From NCBI GenBank assembly GCA_020186115.1, contig WSYJ01000075.1:620001-684000 (forward strand): a DNA stretch of 64,000 nt, written 5' to 3'. The stretch is from Histomonas meleagridis (lineage: Eukaryota; Parabasalia; Tritrichomonadida; Dientamoebidae). Positions 27,752 through 36,951 of the stretch are shown here, in pieces. How positions within the stretch are numbered: position 1 is the stretch's first letter; each line of letters begins with the position of its first letter. Under the pieces are notes generated by a model. The model saw only the letters and a program-made list of their open reading frames with translations, made no database searches and had not been told where the DNA came from. The position numbers and the translations under genes are program-made.

Positions 27752-28504
27752 ATGTCTGATATTGAAGAAGAAGATGATGAATTAAATATTGGTCAATACG
27801 AGGGCGAACGAGATGAAGCTGGACAGCGTTCAGGATTAGGAAAAATGATATTTAAAAATGGTGATGTTTATGAAGGAATGTATCTTAATGGAATGAGAAA
27901 TGGCAAAGGCAAATATACTTGGAAAGATGGTGGCATGTATGAAGGCGAATATCTTAATCATAAACGAAATGGTTTTGGAATAATGCATTATCCAGATACT
28001 TCCATTTATCAAGGTATTTGGTTTGATGGGTGGCGTCATGGCAAAGGCACATATACTTATCCAAACGGTGATACATATGAAGGTGAATGGCAATATGGGC
28101 GTCGTCATGGTCATGGAATATATACGGTTGCTAATGATGGCTCTGTTTTTGAAGGTGAATACCGCAGAGGTCGCCGTCATGGAATGATGAAATGGACTCT
28201 CAAAAACGGTCTTGTTTACACAGGGATATTCCAGAATGATCAACAGCTTGGCAGAGGAAAATGGGAATACGCCGGTAAATCCATTGCCCAACACGGTGAG
28301 TATGTTCGAGTTGACGGTGAATTAGAGGAAGAAGAAGATATTGAAGAGCCAATTGAGGAAGAAGATCTCGATGACTTAATAGAACCAGAAGAAGAAATAC
28401 CACAGAAATATCCAACAGTATGGATGCCAGATGTTGAGCTTTCACACGACTTCGACGAGCTTAATACAACACCTTCATGGTATCTTATGAGTGTCGAAGA
28501 ATAA
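27752..28504 (+). CDS. MORN-repeat protein
   Basis: The 250-residue protein has about seven MORN repeats (YEGxxxxGxRxGxGxYxxxxG), for example VYEGMYLNGMRNGKGKYTW, MYEGEYLNHKRNGFGIMHY and TYEGEWQYGRRHGHGIYT, followed by an acidic tail (EEEEDIEEPIEEEDLDD). MORN proteins act at membrane-cytoskeleton junctions and in flagella (radial spoke RSPH1 type), and in some kinases. No catalytic domain is attached. The frame is open back to an ATG at 27714 and beyond, but I choose 27752 (MSDIEEEDDELN): the extra residues are hydrophobic and non-conserved, and an Inr-like site lies just upstream. Confidence 0.92.
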   Translation: MSDIEEEDDELNIGQYEGERDEAGQRSGLGKMIFKNGDVYEGMYLNGMRNGKGKYTWKDGGMYEGEYLNHKRNGFGIMHYPDTSIYQGIWFDGWRHGKGTYTYPNGDTYEGEWQYGRRHGHGIYTVANDGSVFEGEYRRGRRHGMMKWTLKNGLVYTGIFQNDQQLGRGKWEYAGKSIAQHGEYVRVDGELEEEEDIEEPIEEEDLDDLIEPEEEIPQKYPTVWMPDVELSHDFDELNTTPSWYLMSVEE

Positions 28505-28889
28505 TAAATCGTTTTAACTTATGATAAATTTGTATTTTCTAAATTTATTTGTCTTTTTAAAAGAAATCCTTTGATAAGAAGTTGATCATATTCTAAAGAA
28601 TCATTATTTTGAGTAAAATATGTTACAAGTTACAATACAGTTTAATATTTGAAATTAGGTTTAATAATAAGAATTTGCAAAAAGTCAACTGAAAAAAGTT
28701 TAATTAAAAATCAAAATCATTAAACATGATTGTAAATATGAATACCAGAAAAAAAAGAACGATCATTTTTATTGAAATTCTTTTAAAAAGTTTCATCGCA
28801 CTTTTGTTTATTTCGTTTGAAAATATTTTTGACCAAAAATTGCAAACAGAAAAATTCAGAAATAATTTATGAAAGAATTTTTCTACAAA
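28505..28889. other. intergenic, nothing recognised
   Basis: AT-rich convergent 3' region between the MORN and PH genes. No feature seen. Confidence 0.4.
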
Positions 28890-29567
28890 TTACCAAAACC
28901 TCTTTTTCTTCTTTGGCTGGTCGATATTAACAATTTTGCTGAATTCGTCAAGTGCATCTGGATCAGGATGAGAAAAGAAATATGAACGCTTCTCAGGCAG
29001 CTTAACGTCTACTTGAAGCACGAGCTCGCGGCCATGCTTGTTTTGAAGTAACTTGACATTTGTTACGCTAGATATTTTGAAGCGACCAAGTTTTTCGCCT
29101 AATGTTGGATCTGCAAAATATGTTATTTCAGATTCATCAATGTAAAAATAACGCCATCGCCAAATATTTGTCATTGTAACTTTTGATAATTTGAGTAATG
29201 CTAAAAATTTTTGATGACTATTATAAAATGAAACTTCGTTAACTGGAGACCACTCTGGAGAAACATTAATTAACACTGCTTCACGAAAGCCTGTAATCCA
29301 ATTCCATTTTTCTTGATCGGATTCTGCTGCAAAATATAATACACGACCATCTTTTTTGGTAATTGTAAAACAATGAGCGATTTCCGGATTATTGTAGGAA
29401 TCAATTTCTGATATGTCTGATAATTTAATTTTCTTCCTCCATTTTGATGAGTCTCCTGGGGGACCATACCTGAAAAGTCCATCTTCGCCAACAACAAATT
29501 GTCTATCTTTGTAGCCCTGCATTGCATGACGGCCTTTTTTCTTGATGGTGCCTGCCATTTTCTTCAT
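28890..29567 (-). CDS. tandem PH-domain protein
   Basis: From the ATG at 29567 (MKKMAGTIKKKGRHAMQGYK) the protein has 225 residues and two pleckstrin-homology folds. PH1 (~5-105) has a basic K-K-G...K-x-R-x-F start and ends with the diagnostic Trp (QEKWNWITGF). PH2 (~120-215) has WRWRYFYID..ITYFADP and ends in the DALDEFSKI helix. PH domains bind phosphoinositides or proteins, so a peripheral membrane adaptor is likely. The frame is open for 50 more codons upstream, but that part is unlike PH and hydrophobic, so I reject it. Imperfect GC palindrome GGGTGTACCCC lies about 100 bp upstream. Confidence 0.85.
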   Translation of the reverse strand: MKKMAGTIKKKGRHAMQGYKDRQFVVGEDGLFRYGPPGDSSKWRKKIKLSDISEIDSYNNPEIAHCFTITKKDGRVLYFAAESDQEKWNWITGFREAVLINVSPEWSPVNEVSFYNSHQKFLALLKLSKVTMTNIWRWRYFYIDESEITYFADPTLGEKLGRFKISSVTNVKLLQNKHGRELVLQVDVKLPEKRSYFFSHPDPDALDEFSKIVNIDQPKKKKRFW

Positions 29568-30632
29568 GGTGACGATAAATGCACCATCGTTTGATAAAAA
29601 CCGTTTATTTAACATAATTTTCAATGTATTGAAAAACAGATAGATAATCATATCAATTCTGGGCTGGGTGTACCCCAACAAGAAAGATATTTTATGAAAA
29701 TACAGAATAAACATCATTTTTTGATGATATCATTCAAATTTAAATGCAGGTTACAAAACACATCATGAAAAATGTTGTTGAATATTGAAACGATTTTATT
29801 TAATGTTAATTTTTAAATAACAAATAGAAAACGATTATCCAGAGTATAAGAATAACATAAGAATGATTATTTGCATATTTTTTGAAAACGCATGCGTTAT
29901 TTAAAATTTTAAATTTTTAATATACAATATGTTACAGGGAGAACTTAGGGGATATATAAATTTGAGCCTTATGCTTTGAATCTTCCATAATAGCTTCACT
30001 TGAAATATAAGTAATTTAAGTGGATTATTTCACATATGTTTTATGTTTTTTAAAGCTTATTTCAATTAAGAATATATAAATATATATATATATTCTTTAT
30101 ATGTATGGCTTTTAAATCTGGATATGTCACACAACACGACTACATCCACAAAACATCCAACCTTTTTTCAGAATATGTTAAAACATACAATTTTTTCTCT
30201 AGATTAACCCATCTGATGAAAATTTAAATCTTCTAAGTCTTTCAAATTCCTAATTTTTTAAAATTTTATTTTTTTAGCAAAATAACTACAAACATAGGAA
30301 AGACTGTGCTTAAAGATATGCATTGACCCAATGATCATGTGAAGAGATTCATCCTTTTTCATAAGATGGGAAAATATCTAGGAGAGTCATATAGCTTTAA
30401 TGCCAAATGAATTACCACCATTACAAATAATTGTAATACTCCTCATTAAATTCACATCTTCTTTTTGTTGGCATTGGTGGTTGTTATGTTTTTTTCTGTA
30501 CAGTTAATAAATCATTTGTGTTTTAATGATACACATATCCATTAAATCATGATCATATGGAATGATATGAATTAAACGCTCAAAGCGACATTATTACAAA
30601 AGCTAAAAAAATAATTTTTTTAATGATATAAT
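29568..30632. other. long intergenic region, nothing recognised
   Basis: About 1.06 kb without a credible frame on either strand. It holds a (TA)n tract near 30075-30092 and the GC palindrome at 29666-29676. Confidence 0.45.
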
Positions 30633-31439
30633 TTATACGAACCTCCAAACCATTTTCCTTCCTGGTTCTCTTGCGCCAACAAGTTCATACTCACTTCCAT
30701 AGTCATTTAGTATTTGGCAATCACGAACAGCAAGTGGTGATCCTGTTTGGTTGTGCTTAATGATAACAGGCGAGTTAATTTTAACGGGTTCTCCTTCCAT
30801 ATCAAAATCATCGTTTGGATTGAGACAGCAAATTCTCCATGTGCATTTATATGACTCTTGTTGCGTGGAATATATCATTTGTTTTCTTGAAATTCGTGAG
30901 TAATGCATAAAGTCAGATTGGGTAGATGCAAGATAAAATGGCGAAGAACCTATTTGATCAGTTGTCGAAAGGTAAAACTTATCACCATAGTGTACAATGT
31001 CTTCTTCGCCTTCATCTTCTGGAAGTTGGAGAAAATCATTCTCTTCAAATTTCTTTAAAATCCAAACATTTCTTGCTAGAAAATCAGATTGCTTAGAGCC
31101 AGTGCATGAATACAATTTTTCTTCTTCGTTCTCTAAGTCACTGGGATCACATGCAACAAAGCATCCAAGTTCATCATTCTTTATTCGAACCATCATTCCG
31201 AAATGAAGATAACCATCTTTTGGCATTTCTTCAGGTTTTACCATTTTTACAGTTGTTGTGTTTTGACCAATTGTTTGAATTAATAACTCACCACGTTCTT
31301 TCTTCTCAAGAAATTCTCTGATTTTTTCGTCTTCACGAACACTTTCTTCATACCAATTTCCATTAAGTGTTCTGCAACTATATCTTCCCCTATCTGTTCC
31401 TTGCATGAAATATGATTTTAACGTATTTTTAAACATCAT
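30633..31439 (-). CDS. CFAP161: cilia- and flagella-associated protein 161 homologue
   Basis: The 268-residue protein resembles CFAP161. The N-terminal part holds ..RTLNGNWYEES, then a REFLEKKERGELLIQ segment like the conserved FLEKRDKGKLLIQ of animal CFAP161, and PKDGYLHFGMMVRI like the DGYIHYGD region. The rest is beta-rich, with a repeated VHYGDKFYL and ending KMVWRFV. CFAP161 is a microtubule inner protein of motile cilia doublets, so it should sit inside axonemal microtubules of the flagella. The frame starts MMFKN; a later ATG (MQGTD) is possible. The GC-rich GGGGTGCCCC lies 1 bp beyond the ATG. Confidence 0.85.
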   Translation of the reverse strand: MMFKNTLKSYFMQGTDRGRYSCRTLNGNWYEESVREDEKIREFLEKKERGELLIQTIGQNTTTVKMVKPEEMPKDGYLHFGMMVRIKNDELGCFVACDPSDLENEEEKLYSCTGSKQSDFLARNVWILKKFEENDFLQLPEDEGEEDIVHYGDKFYLSTTDQIGSSPFYLASTQSDFMHYSRISRKQMIYSTQQESYKCTWRICCLNPNDDFDMEGEPVKINSPVIIKHNQTGSPLAVRDCQILNDYGSEYELVGAREPGRKMVWRFV

Positions 31440-31524
31440 GTGGGGTGCCCCTAAGCAAAAATTTTCATTTACTCAGCAAACAAAGAAAAGAAAAAAATTT
31501 AACCAAACAATATTCTAATATTTA

Positions 31525-32967
31525 TCAATTTGGAACAAAAAATCCGTGTAGTTCAAATTGTCTGACCCGCAATATATTTCCACCCGAACTGTTATTTCCA
31601 ACAAGCCTTACAATGATCTTTTTTACTGGCTGTACTACATCCACCTTTATTTGTGCAAACATAGATTTTGGGTCTATATCAATTTTGGGTGAATGATAAA
31701 CAATTTTATTGTCTTCGTCATAGCCAAGCGTTTCAAGCACTAATGGCTTTGGTTTATTTTCAACAAAGTAAACCTTCAAGTTTGAAGGTACAAATGATTG
31801 TGTAGTAAATAAATATCCGACAAAAGGCATTGCATTTGTGTTGGCTTCTGGCGAAAATGGACAGCTCAAGAAATATTTGTTTTGATCTGAAATCGCTTCC
31901 TGATCAAACAGGAGCCGATTATATTGTTGAACCTGTAGAGGTGTTGAACAATAGGGTTGAATTAACTGGTATAACATAGGGTTGAAATAATTTGATGAGC
32001 TTCCAAGAGTACCAATAAAATTCATTAAATCAATTTCAATGATTTCCTCTTGTCCGAGGGATTCTCGAATTTCTGTTAACCAAGTAAAGGCATACCAATT
32101 ACAACAGAATTTTTTCACAGACTCTGTTGCATGAATAAAACTGTTGAGCGTTTTTCTCCTTTGATCCAAAAGTTTCGAAATAAACGGTCGCGATGTCGAC
32201 GGTTTTACCCAATCGGCGTTGAACTTCGAGAAGAGAATGTAGGGATCACTCCGATTTTCACCAGGTTCATAGTCCCACTTGATGAGGTCCTGAAAGTAGT
32301 GAAAATCGAGATGACTTGTTTCGCTTTGAAGCTCGCAATATCTGTCAATTAACGATACTATTTTTGTATCATCAAAATTAGAGATACGTATGGTTTCAGA
32401 TAGAAGCTTTGGTGTAAGAGATCTGAGAATAGAATCCGTGTCAAGCCTGTTAAAGTTAGAAGAGATAAACGAAGCAAAATCAAGTGACGAATTTAACATA
32501 TTTTCAAAATTTTCTGTGAGTTTTGGAAACAAAATTTGCATTTTTGGATCGTATGTAAAATTTTTATAATGTGAAACTATCGATAAGATGTTATGTGAAT
32601 TGATTTCCCGAAAAATTATATCTTTTAAAATGAGTGATAAACTAGAAACTCCATATACCAAGGACACTGCGTAAAAGTCCATTAATTTGTCTGTATTCAT
32701 GTCTGTAGAAAATTGTTGTTCATAAAAAAAATTAATCAGATTTGGAAATTCATCTGAAATTTCGTATGGAATTTGAACCCTGATAAGTTTTGGGTTATAT
32801 TCAGTCCTTTGAAAATATTCTTTAAAAAGATTGGAATAATGAGATAAAACAATACGATGTGCAAAAATTTCTTCAGAAGCAGTTTGAAAGGAACAATCGA
32901 TAAACAATTTTTTTTCGCGAAATTGCCGGAATCTTGTTGGGATATTATTGAACAACGATTTTTTCAT
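31525..32967 (-). CDS. BTB/POZ protein with C-terminal discoidin-like (F5/8C) domain
   Basis: 480 residues. A BTB/POZ domain occupies ~18-120 (FIDCSFQT..IFAHRIVLSHYSNLFKEYF), followed by a BACK-like helical segment (~130-235). The C-terminal ~340-480 is beta-rich and ends RVRQFELHGFF, the end strand of a F5/8C (galactose-binding-like) fold; the separate gene at 35954 ends similarly (VVRQIEFFG). BTB-BACK proteins are usually dimeric scaffolds, often Cullin-3 adaptors. This BTB plus F5/8C layout is abundant in trichomonads, but its partners are unknown. The start is the first ATG; 85 bp separate it from the CFAP161 start region. Confidence 0.82.
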   Translation of the reverse strand: MKKSLFNNIPTRFRQFREKKLFIDCSFQTASEEIFAHRIVLSHYSNLFKEYFQRTEYNPKLIRVQIPYEISDEFPNLINFFYEQQFSTDMNTDKLMDFYAVSLVYGVSSLSLILKDIIFREINSHNILSIVSHYKNFTYDPKMQILFPKLTENFENMLNSSLDFASFISSNFNRLDTDSILRSLTPKLLSETIRISNFDDTKIVSLIDRYCELQSETSHLDFHYFQDLIKWDYEPGENRSDPYILFSKFNADWVKPSTSRPFISKLLDQRRKTLNSFIHATESVKKFCCNWYAFTWLTEIRESLGQEEIIEIDLMNFIGTLGSSSNYFNPMLYQLIQPYCSTPLQVQQYNRLLFDQEAISDQNKYFLSCPFSPEANTNAMPFVGYLFTTQSFVPSNLKVYFVENKPKPLVLETLGYDEDNKIVYHSPKIDIDPKSMFAQIKVDVVQPVKKIIVRLVGNNSSGGNILRVRQFELHGFFVPN

Positions 32968-33365
32968 CTAGGGATTTTTGCCGGCAAAAAGCCCTCAAAT
33001 TATTTTTTTATGTGAAATCAAAACAATAAAATTAATCTTAACACTCGAGCTATCAGTCAAAACGAAGGAGAAACTTTTGCTAAAAAATTCGAAAATCACT
33101 TTACTTATACTTCAGCATTGAATAACCTGAATATCGACATTCCAATATCTCAATGACAAAAGTCAACAAATATAAATCGAAAGGGAAACATGTAAAATAT
33201 AGTAAATATTGATTTTCTTTAACTAAAGTGTATTTTATTTTAATCAAATTTAAAAAGGGCTTATTAATACTTTCATTTTAAATTTGATTAAAAATATTTT
33301 ATAAATTGCAGTTAGTTAGGCAGAATGTTGATTTTAATTAATAGATATATCCTCAGGAAATTACT
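32968..33365. other. intergenic, nothing recognised
   Basis: AT-rich, no gene or repeat seen. Confidence 0.4.
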
Positions 33366-33490
33366 TTATATTTTATTAGTTGCCACTACAAATGATTTAA
33401 CTTCTTTATCTTCATCTGAACTAAATCTATAATTCGTTAGTTCAATTTCATTTGACTTATTTAAAATTACATTTCCATTTATTTCACTTA
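33366..33490 (-). other. coding-like stretch just downstream of the longin-like gene
   Basis: On the minus strand the bases read as SEINGNVILNKSNEIELTN, then YRFSSDEDKEVKSFVVATNKI and TAA, with protein-like composition but no ATG. It is not in frame with the upstream gene: an in-frame TAG at 33536 and a T8 run lie between. It could be the gene's lost 3' end, a last exon, or chance. Confidence 0.35.
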
Positions 33491-33535
33491 AAAAAAAGAT
33501 GTTAATATATATTTTAGACACAAACCAATGAAATT

Positions 33536-34774
33536 CTATGTCGAGTCTTGTGTATAACGAAGCGTGTGCAAGAATTTCACCAAATCCGGATTAACTTTGA
33601 GCGCTTCTTCATACATTTCCTCGAATGATTGTTTTATTTGATTTTTTATTGCGATGTAATGTTCCACGTTTAAAATATTTAAGCAGATTGTGAACTCCTT
33701 CGAATTTTGCATTATGATATCTCTGAGGTTTTTGTTTTTGTTGAATTTATCGTGCGAATTTATCGCATTCTTTTGGAATTCTTCTGTTGCATTTCCACTC
33801 CGTAAGATATTTAAAGCTTTATTATACACTATAGCATTCGAATGATATGTAGTTGTTGTCTTTTCGGCAATTCCTGAAAGAATTTCTGGAACTGATTTTG
33901 TTAATTTTTCTTGAACTTCATCATTTATTTCTTGTTTCAAATCTGGCGTTGTAAGCAAATAGAACACAACACATTCATATTGGACTTTGATCAAATTGGC
34001 TTCTATTTCTTCCTTTTCTGGAATATCTGCAATACAGTTTTTGTGGGATGTTAGGGCGCCCCTGTCGGAGGACGTTAGATAAACGGTCGTTTCGGTTTCT
34101 TGTTCTGGAACAAATTTAAATAATTTTACTATTTCAAGAGGAATATGTGAAGCTAGAAGCAAATTTCCAATATAGCATGAAATTCCCCAAATATCTTTAT
34201 GCGTTTGTATTAACATTAATAATATTAATGATGCTGTTACACCTGCTCGATGCCATTGTATATTTGGGACATCAGAAAATGAGAAGTTGATTGGATTTGG
34301 CTCTAAAATGGGAAGAATAGAAGTGAAAATTCTTTCGCCTTCTGCTTCTAAATATGTTTTGATGGCTTCGATTGACGACATTTTTTTCTCTCCTAAAACA
34401 AAGTAAATACCTTTTTTAATATAATCAAGTGCGATCGATATGGATTCATCACTGTATATTGGTAGCTCCCTAAGAAGGAAAAAAAGAAGAGATTTATCTT
34501 CTAATTCAATTGTTTGAATAGCTATTTTTGTATTAGACCAAGAAAGGAAATCAAGCTTTTTGGTTTCTAAAGCGAGTGATGTAAATGTATGCAATGAAAT
34601 GATTACTCTTAATAAATTTTCTTTATTTTTTTCTGGAATAGCAGGATAGAAATAACTTTCTGCTAACATTTGACTCATCAATTCACTGCCATCTTCGCCA
34701 CCTTCATTTCCACGTATAAAAGGAACATGTCGAAATATACAAAAACAAGTTTCCTTTAGGGGATCTTTCTGCAT
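33536..34774 (-). CDS. helical protein, possible CCZ1/HPS4-type longin protein
   Basis: 412 residues, not firmly recognised. The first ~140 residues look like a longin fold as in CCZ1/HPS4: a start strand FCIFRHVPF, then SYFYPAIPEKNKENLLRVI with helix SLHTFTSL, then KIAIQTIELEDKSLLFFLLR and the long helix ISIALDYIKKGIYFVLG. The rest is mostly helical, with no catalytic motif. CCZ1 with MON1 activates Rab7 on late endosomes; a similar role is only an inference. The gene ends at TAG 33536-33538, but a coding-like stretch in another frame follows (33366-33490), so the true 3' end may be longer. Confidence 0.6.
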   Translation of the reverse strand: MQKDPLKETCFCIFRHVPFIRGNEGGEDGSELMSQMLAESYFYPAIPEKNKENLLRVIISLHTFTSLALETKKLDFLSWSNTKIAIQTIELEDKSLLFFLLRELPIYSDESISIALDYIKKGIYFVLGEKKMSSIEAIKTYLEAEGERIFTSILPILEPNPINFSFSDVPNIQWHRAGVTASLILLMLIQTHKDIWGISCYIGNLLLASHIPLEIVKLFKFVPEQETETTVYLTSSDRGALTSHKNCIADIPEKEEIEANLIKVQYECVVFYLLTTPDLKQEINDEVQEKLTKSVPEILSGIAEKTTTTYHSNAIVYNKALNILRSGNATEEFQKNAINSHDKFNKNKNLRDIIMQNSKEFTICLNILNVEHYIAIKNQIKQSFEEMYEEALKVNPDLVKFLHTLRYTQDST

Positions 34775-35052
34775 TTAAATTTGACTATGTTTGTTCGCTA
34801 AATTGTTCTAATCTCATTTTCTTCAAGCTATTTATATATAGTTGCTTAGCCAAGATTAAAGTGGTGGCACATTTTTCTGTAATCATGTGAGTTGTTACAC
34901 TTTTTTAAAAATCATTTGATGATCAATCAAAATTTTAAATTTCATCCAGCATACTGTTTTATGGCATTAAGCCACATAAATTATTTGTTCAATTTTGGAA
35001 AAAAAAATGTGAAAATCATATTTTTTAAAAAAAAATTAAAACATACAAACAT
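34775..35052. other. intergenic, nothing recognised
   Basis: AT-rich, no feature seen. The frame at 34892-35164 (+) is an unconvincing shadow. Confidence 0.4.
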
Positions 35053-35862
35053 TTATTCCAATAAATTATTAATAGATATCGGCTGTTCTGACTGTGATTT
35101 CATCATGTCAGAAATATCTGTAGAGAAAATTGCAATTTCCTGGCACTTCCCATCTTCAACCTGAATTTTCTTTTGTAAAGTATCCAATTCGTGAATAAAG
35201 TTTTCAATTTCTGTCAGATCTGTTTGGAAATCAGATAAATTTTTCTCGAGAGGTGGTATGTCTGGTATATTAGCAATGATATTTTTAGGTTTTATATTGG
35301 TCCATTTATTTAATTCGTTTTCAAGTTTATGAAGTCTTTCTTCGGCATTTCTGATTTTAATATTTGCATTTTGGATTGTCTCAGGAAGATCTTCTTCTTT
35401 TTTCTTTTTGTTTTTCATTATTTGGTGATTCCATTCATCAAATGACTGAAAAAACATTGCAAAAATATTATCGAATATATATTTCACTTTAGGATCTGTT
35501 TTAGAATATTTTGATAAAACTTGTACTGCAATATTTTTCGAAACAGTACTTAATGTATGTTGATCTGTTATATTTTGTGGTTTCATTGGTGAAAGTTCAA
35601 AATTTGGAAATTGAATTTCTTCATCTTCATCACTACTTTGAAAAAAATTCAATTTAGAATTATTTTGTGAAATTTGTGAATCATTTACTGATTCTGGAGG
35701 TGCGATAGGTCTTTCTTTTATAACTCGAAATGGAAAACTTCCAAAAAAATGTGTTTCATTTGAATGCCTTGGAGGAGTAATATTTAGGTCGTGATTGATT
35801 TGGTGATATCTAAAAGTATTTGGACTTCCTGATGGAAGCATTTCGAATGAATCCTGAGACAT
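35053..35862 (-). CDS. coiled-coil protein of unknown function
   Basis: 269 residues. The N-terminal ~110 residues are polar and low in order, with Pro/Ser and an acidic SSDEDEEIQF patch. The C-terminal half is helical with heptad-like segments (~155-190 and ~210-245, for example EERLHKLENELNKW and TEIENFIHELDTLQKKI). No known domain is recognised. The layout, a disordered head and coiled tail, resembles kinetochore (DSN1-type) or centrosomal proteins, but this is a guess. The word AAACGGAC lies 5 bp before the ATG. Confidence 0.7.
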   Translation of the reverse strand: MSQDSFEMLPSGSPNTFRYHQINHDLNITPPRHSNETHFFGSFPFRVIKERPIAPPESVNDSQISQNNSKLNFFQSSDEDEEIQFPNFELSPMKPQNITDQHTLSTVSKNIAVQVLSKYSKTDPKVKYIFDNIFAMFFQSFDEWNHQIMKNKKKKEEDLPETIQNANIKIRNAEERLHKLENELNKWTNIKPKNIIANIPDIPPLEKNLSDFQTDLTEIENFIHELDTLQKKIQVEDGKCQEIAIFSTDISDMMKSQSEQPISINNLLE

Positions 35863-35938
35863 TTTTGTCCGTTTAAAATTGCAATTAGGATTTATTGAAT
35901 TGACATTTTATTTTCATTCAATTTTTTTCGCCAATTTT

Positions 35939-35943
35939 TCATA
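35939..35943 (+). promoter_or_regulatory. Inr-like TCATA before the F5/8C gene
   Basis: TCATA fits TCA(+1)Py(T/A) and sits 10 nt before the ATG at 35954. Confidence 0.4.
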
Positions 35944-35953
35944 CTGAATTTAA

Positions 35954-36478
35954 ATGCAAAGCAAAGATTTGAGTTTTGTTGTTCCCTTTAAAGGAAATTC
36001 TTTTGAGGGAATTTTTTTCCTTATAAAAACAGAATTTGGATTAGACAGGCTTCACAGCCTTGTTGAAGTCATTCCATGTGATCAAATATGTTCAAATGCA
36101 CCCAAAATCATCGAGCCTGGATTTAAGCAACATTGGTTCTCATTTGAGCCAAATCCTTGGATAAAATTTAAATTTAATGGATCTATTAAAATTGACTATT
36201 ATTCACTTAAAACATATTCTGGTGATAAAGGATCTGGTCACCTAAAGTCGTGGATTTTAGAAGGAAGCAATGATGATGCTAATTATCAGAAAGTAGATGA
36301 AGTCAATGATTGCGAATTTTTAAACTCTTCATCAGCAGAACACACATTTCAAAGCAAATGTACAGAACCTTTCAGGTACGTCCGTCTTTCTATGATCGGC
36401 AAAAACTTTGCAGGAAGTGATTTTCTTGTGGTACGCCAAATTGAGTTTTTTGGGGAACTTTCATTAGACACAGTATAA
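35954..36478 (+). CDS. F5/8C (discoidin-like) domain protein
   Basis: The 174-residue protein is almost entirely one galactose-binding-like jelly-roll. Landmarks are WFSFEPNPWIKFKFNG (a strand pair around the Trp), KSWILEGSNDD (the WxLEGS signature), FRYVRLSMIG (the YVRL strand) and VVRQIEFFGEL at the end. Domains of this type bind sugars or proteins. There is no signal peptide, so it is probably intracellular. It resembles the C-terminal part of the nearby BTB protein at 31525-32967, so the two may share an origin. The start is the first ATG. Confidence 0.85.
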   Translation: MQSKDLSFVVPFKGNSFEGIFFLIKTEFGLDRLHSLVEVIPCDQICSNAPKIIEPGFKQHWFSFEPNPWIKFKFNGSIKIDYYSLKTYSGDKGSGHLKSWILEGSNDDANYQKVDEVNDCEFLNSSSAEHTFQSKCTEPFRYVRLSMIGKNFAGSDFLVVRQIEFFGELSLDTV

Positions 36479-36951
36479 AGCATGCTTTTAAAATGTGGAA
36501 ATTTGATATAAAAAAAGAGGATGAAAAGGGGAATTTTTTTACTATTCTAATATAAATATTTATATTTGTCGCAAAAATCTTTGTTATTGTTTACCATAAT
36601 TTCCCTTTTTTTGAATTTTTTGTTTATAGTAAAGCTTAGCATTTTATATAATAATAATAATAAAACTTTATCATAATTATGGTAATTCAACGGACAGAAA
36701 AACTAAAATGTAAGCCTGAATCACATCTATAGCTTAGTGGAGAACTGGTTGTTTGTATTGACCTTAGTAAGTAGCCTCCAAGAAAAGTGTTCTCCGGTCG
36801 TTCGTAACTTCGGTTTCTTTTGGGAGAACAGTTCTCAAATATCCGTTGGGAAAGTTAAGTGGCGACTTTTTGATAATATATTATCGACCATGACTTTCAA
36901 TGAATTGAATTTTTTTTAGGTTCGAATTCACCCAAACTTGCCTCATCTAAG
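36479..36951. other. intergenic with GC-richer, hairpin-rich block
   Basis: Within AT-rich DNA, 36735-36870 is distinctly richer in G+C. It has GGAGAAC (36739-36745) able to pair with GTTCTCC (36789-36795), and a GAGAACAGTTCTC palindrome (about 36824-36836). A 60-codon frame covers it but has no family likeness. It may be a structured RNA or a regulatory block ahead of the BspA gene at 36952. Confidence 0.4.

Noticed and set aside
36737-36919. 60-codon plus-strand frame as a gene
   Set aside because: No family likeness, and the stretch is better explained as a hairpin-rich block; kept only as a possible RNA or regulatory region.
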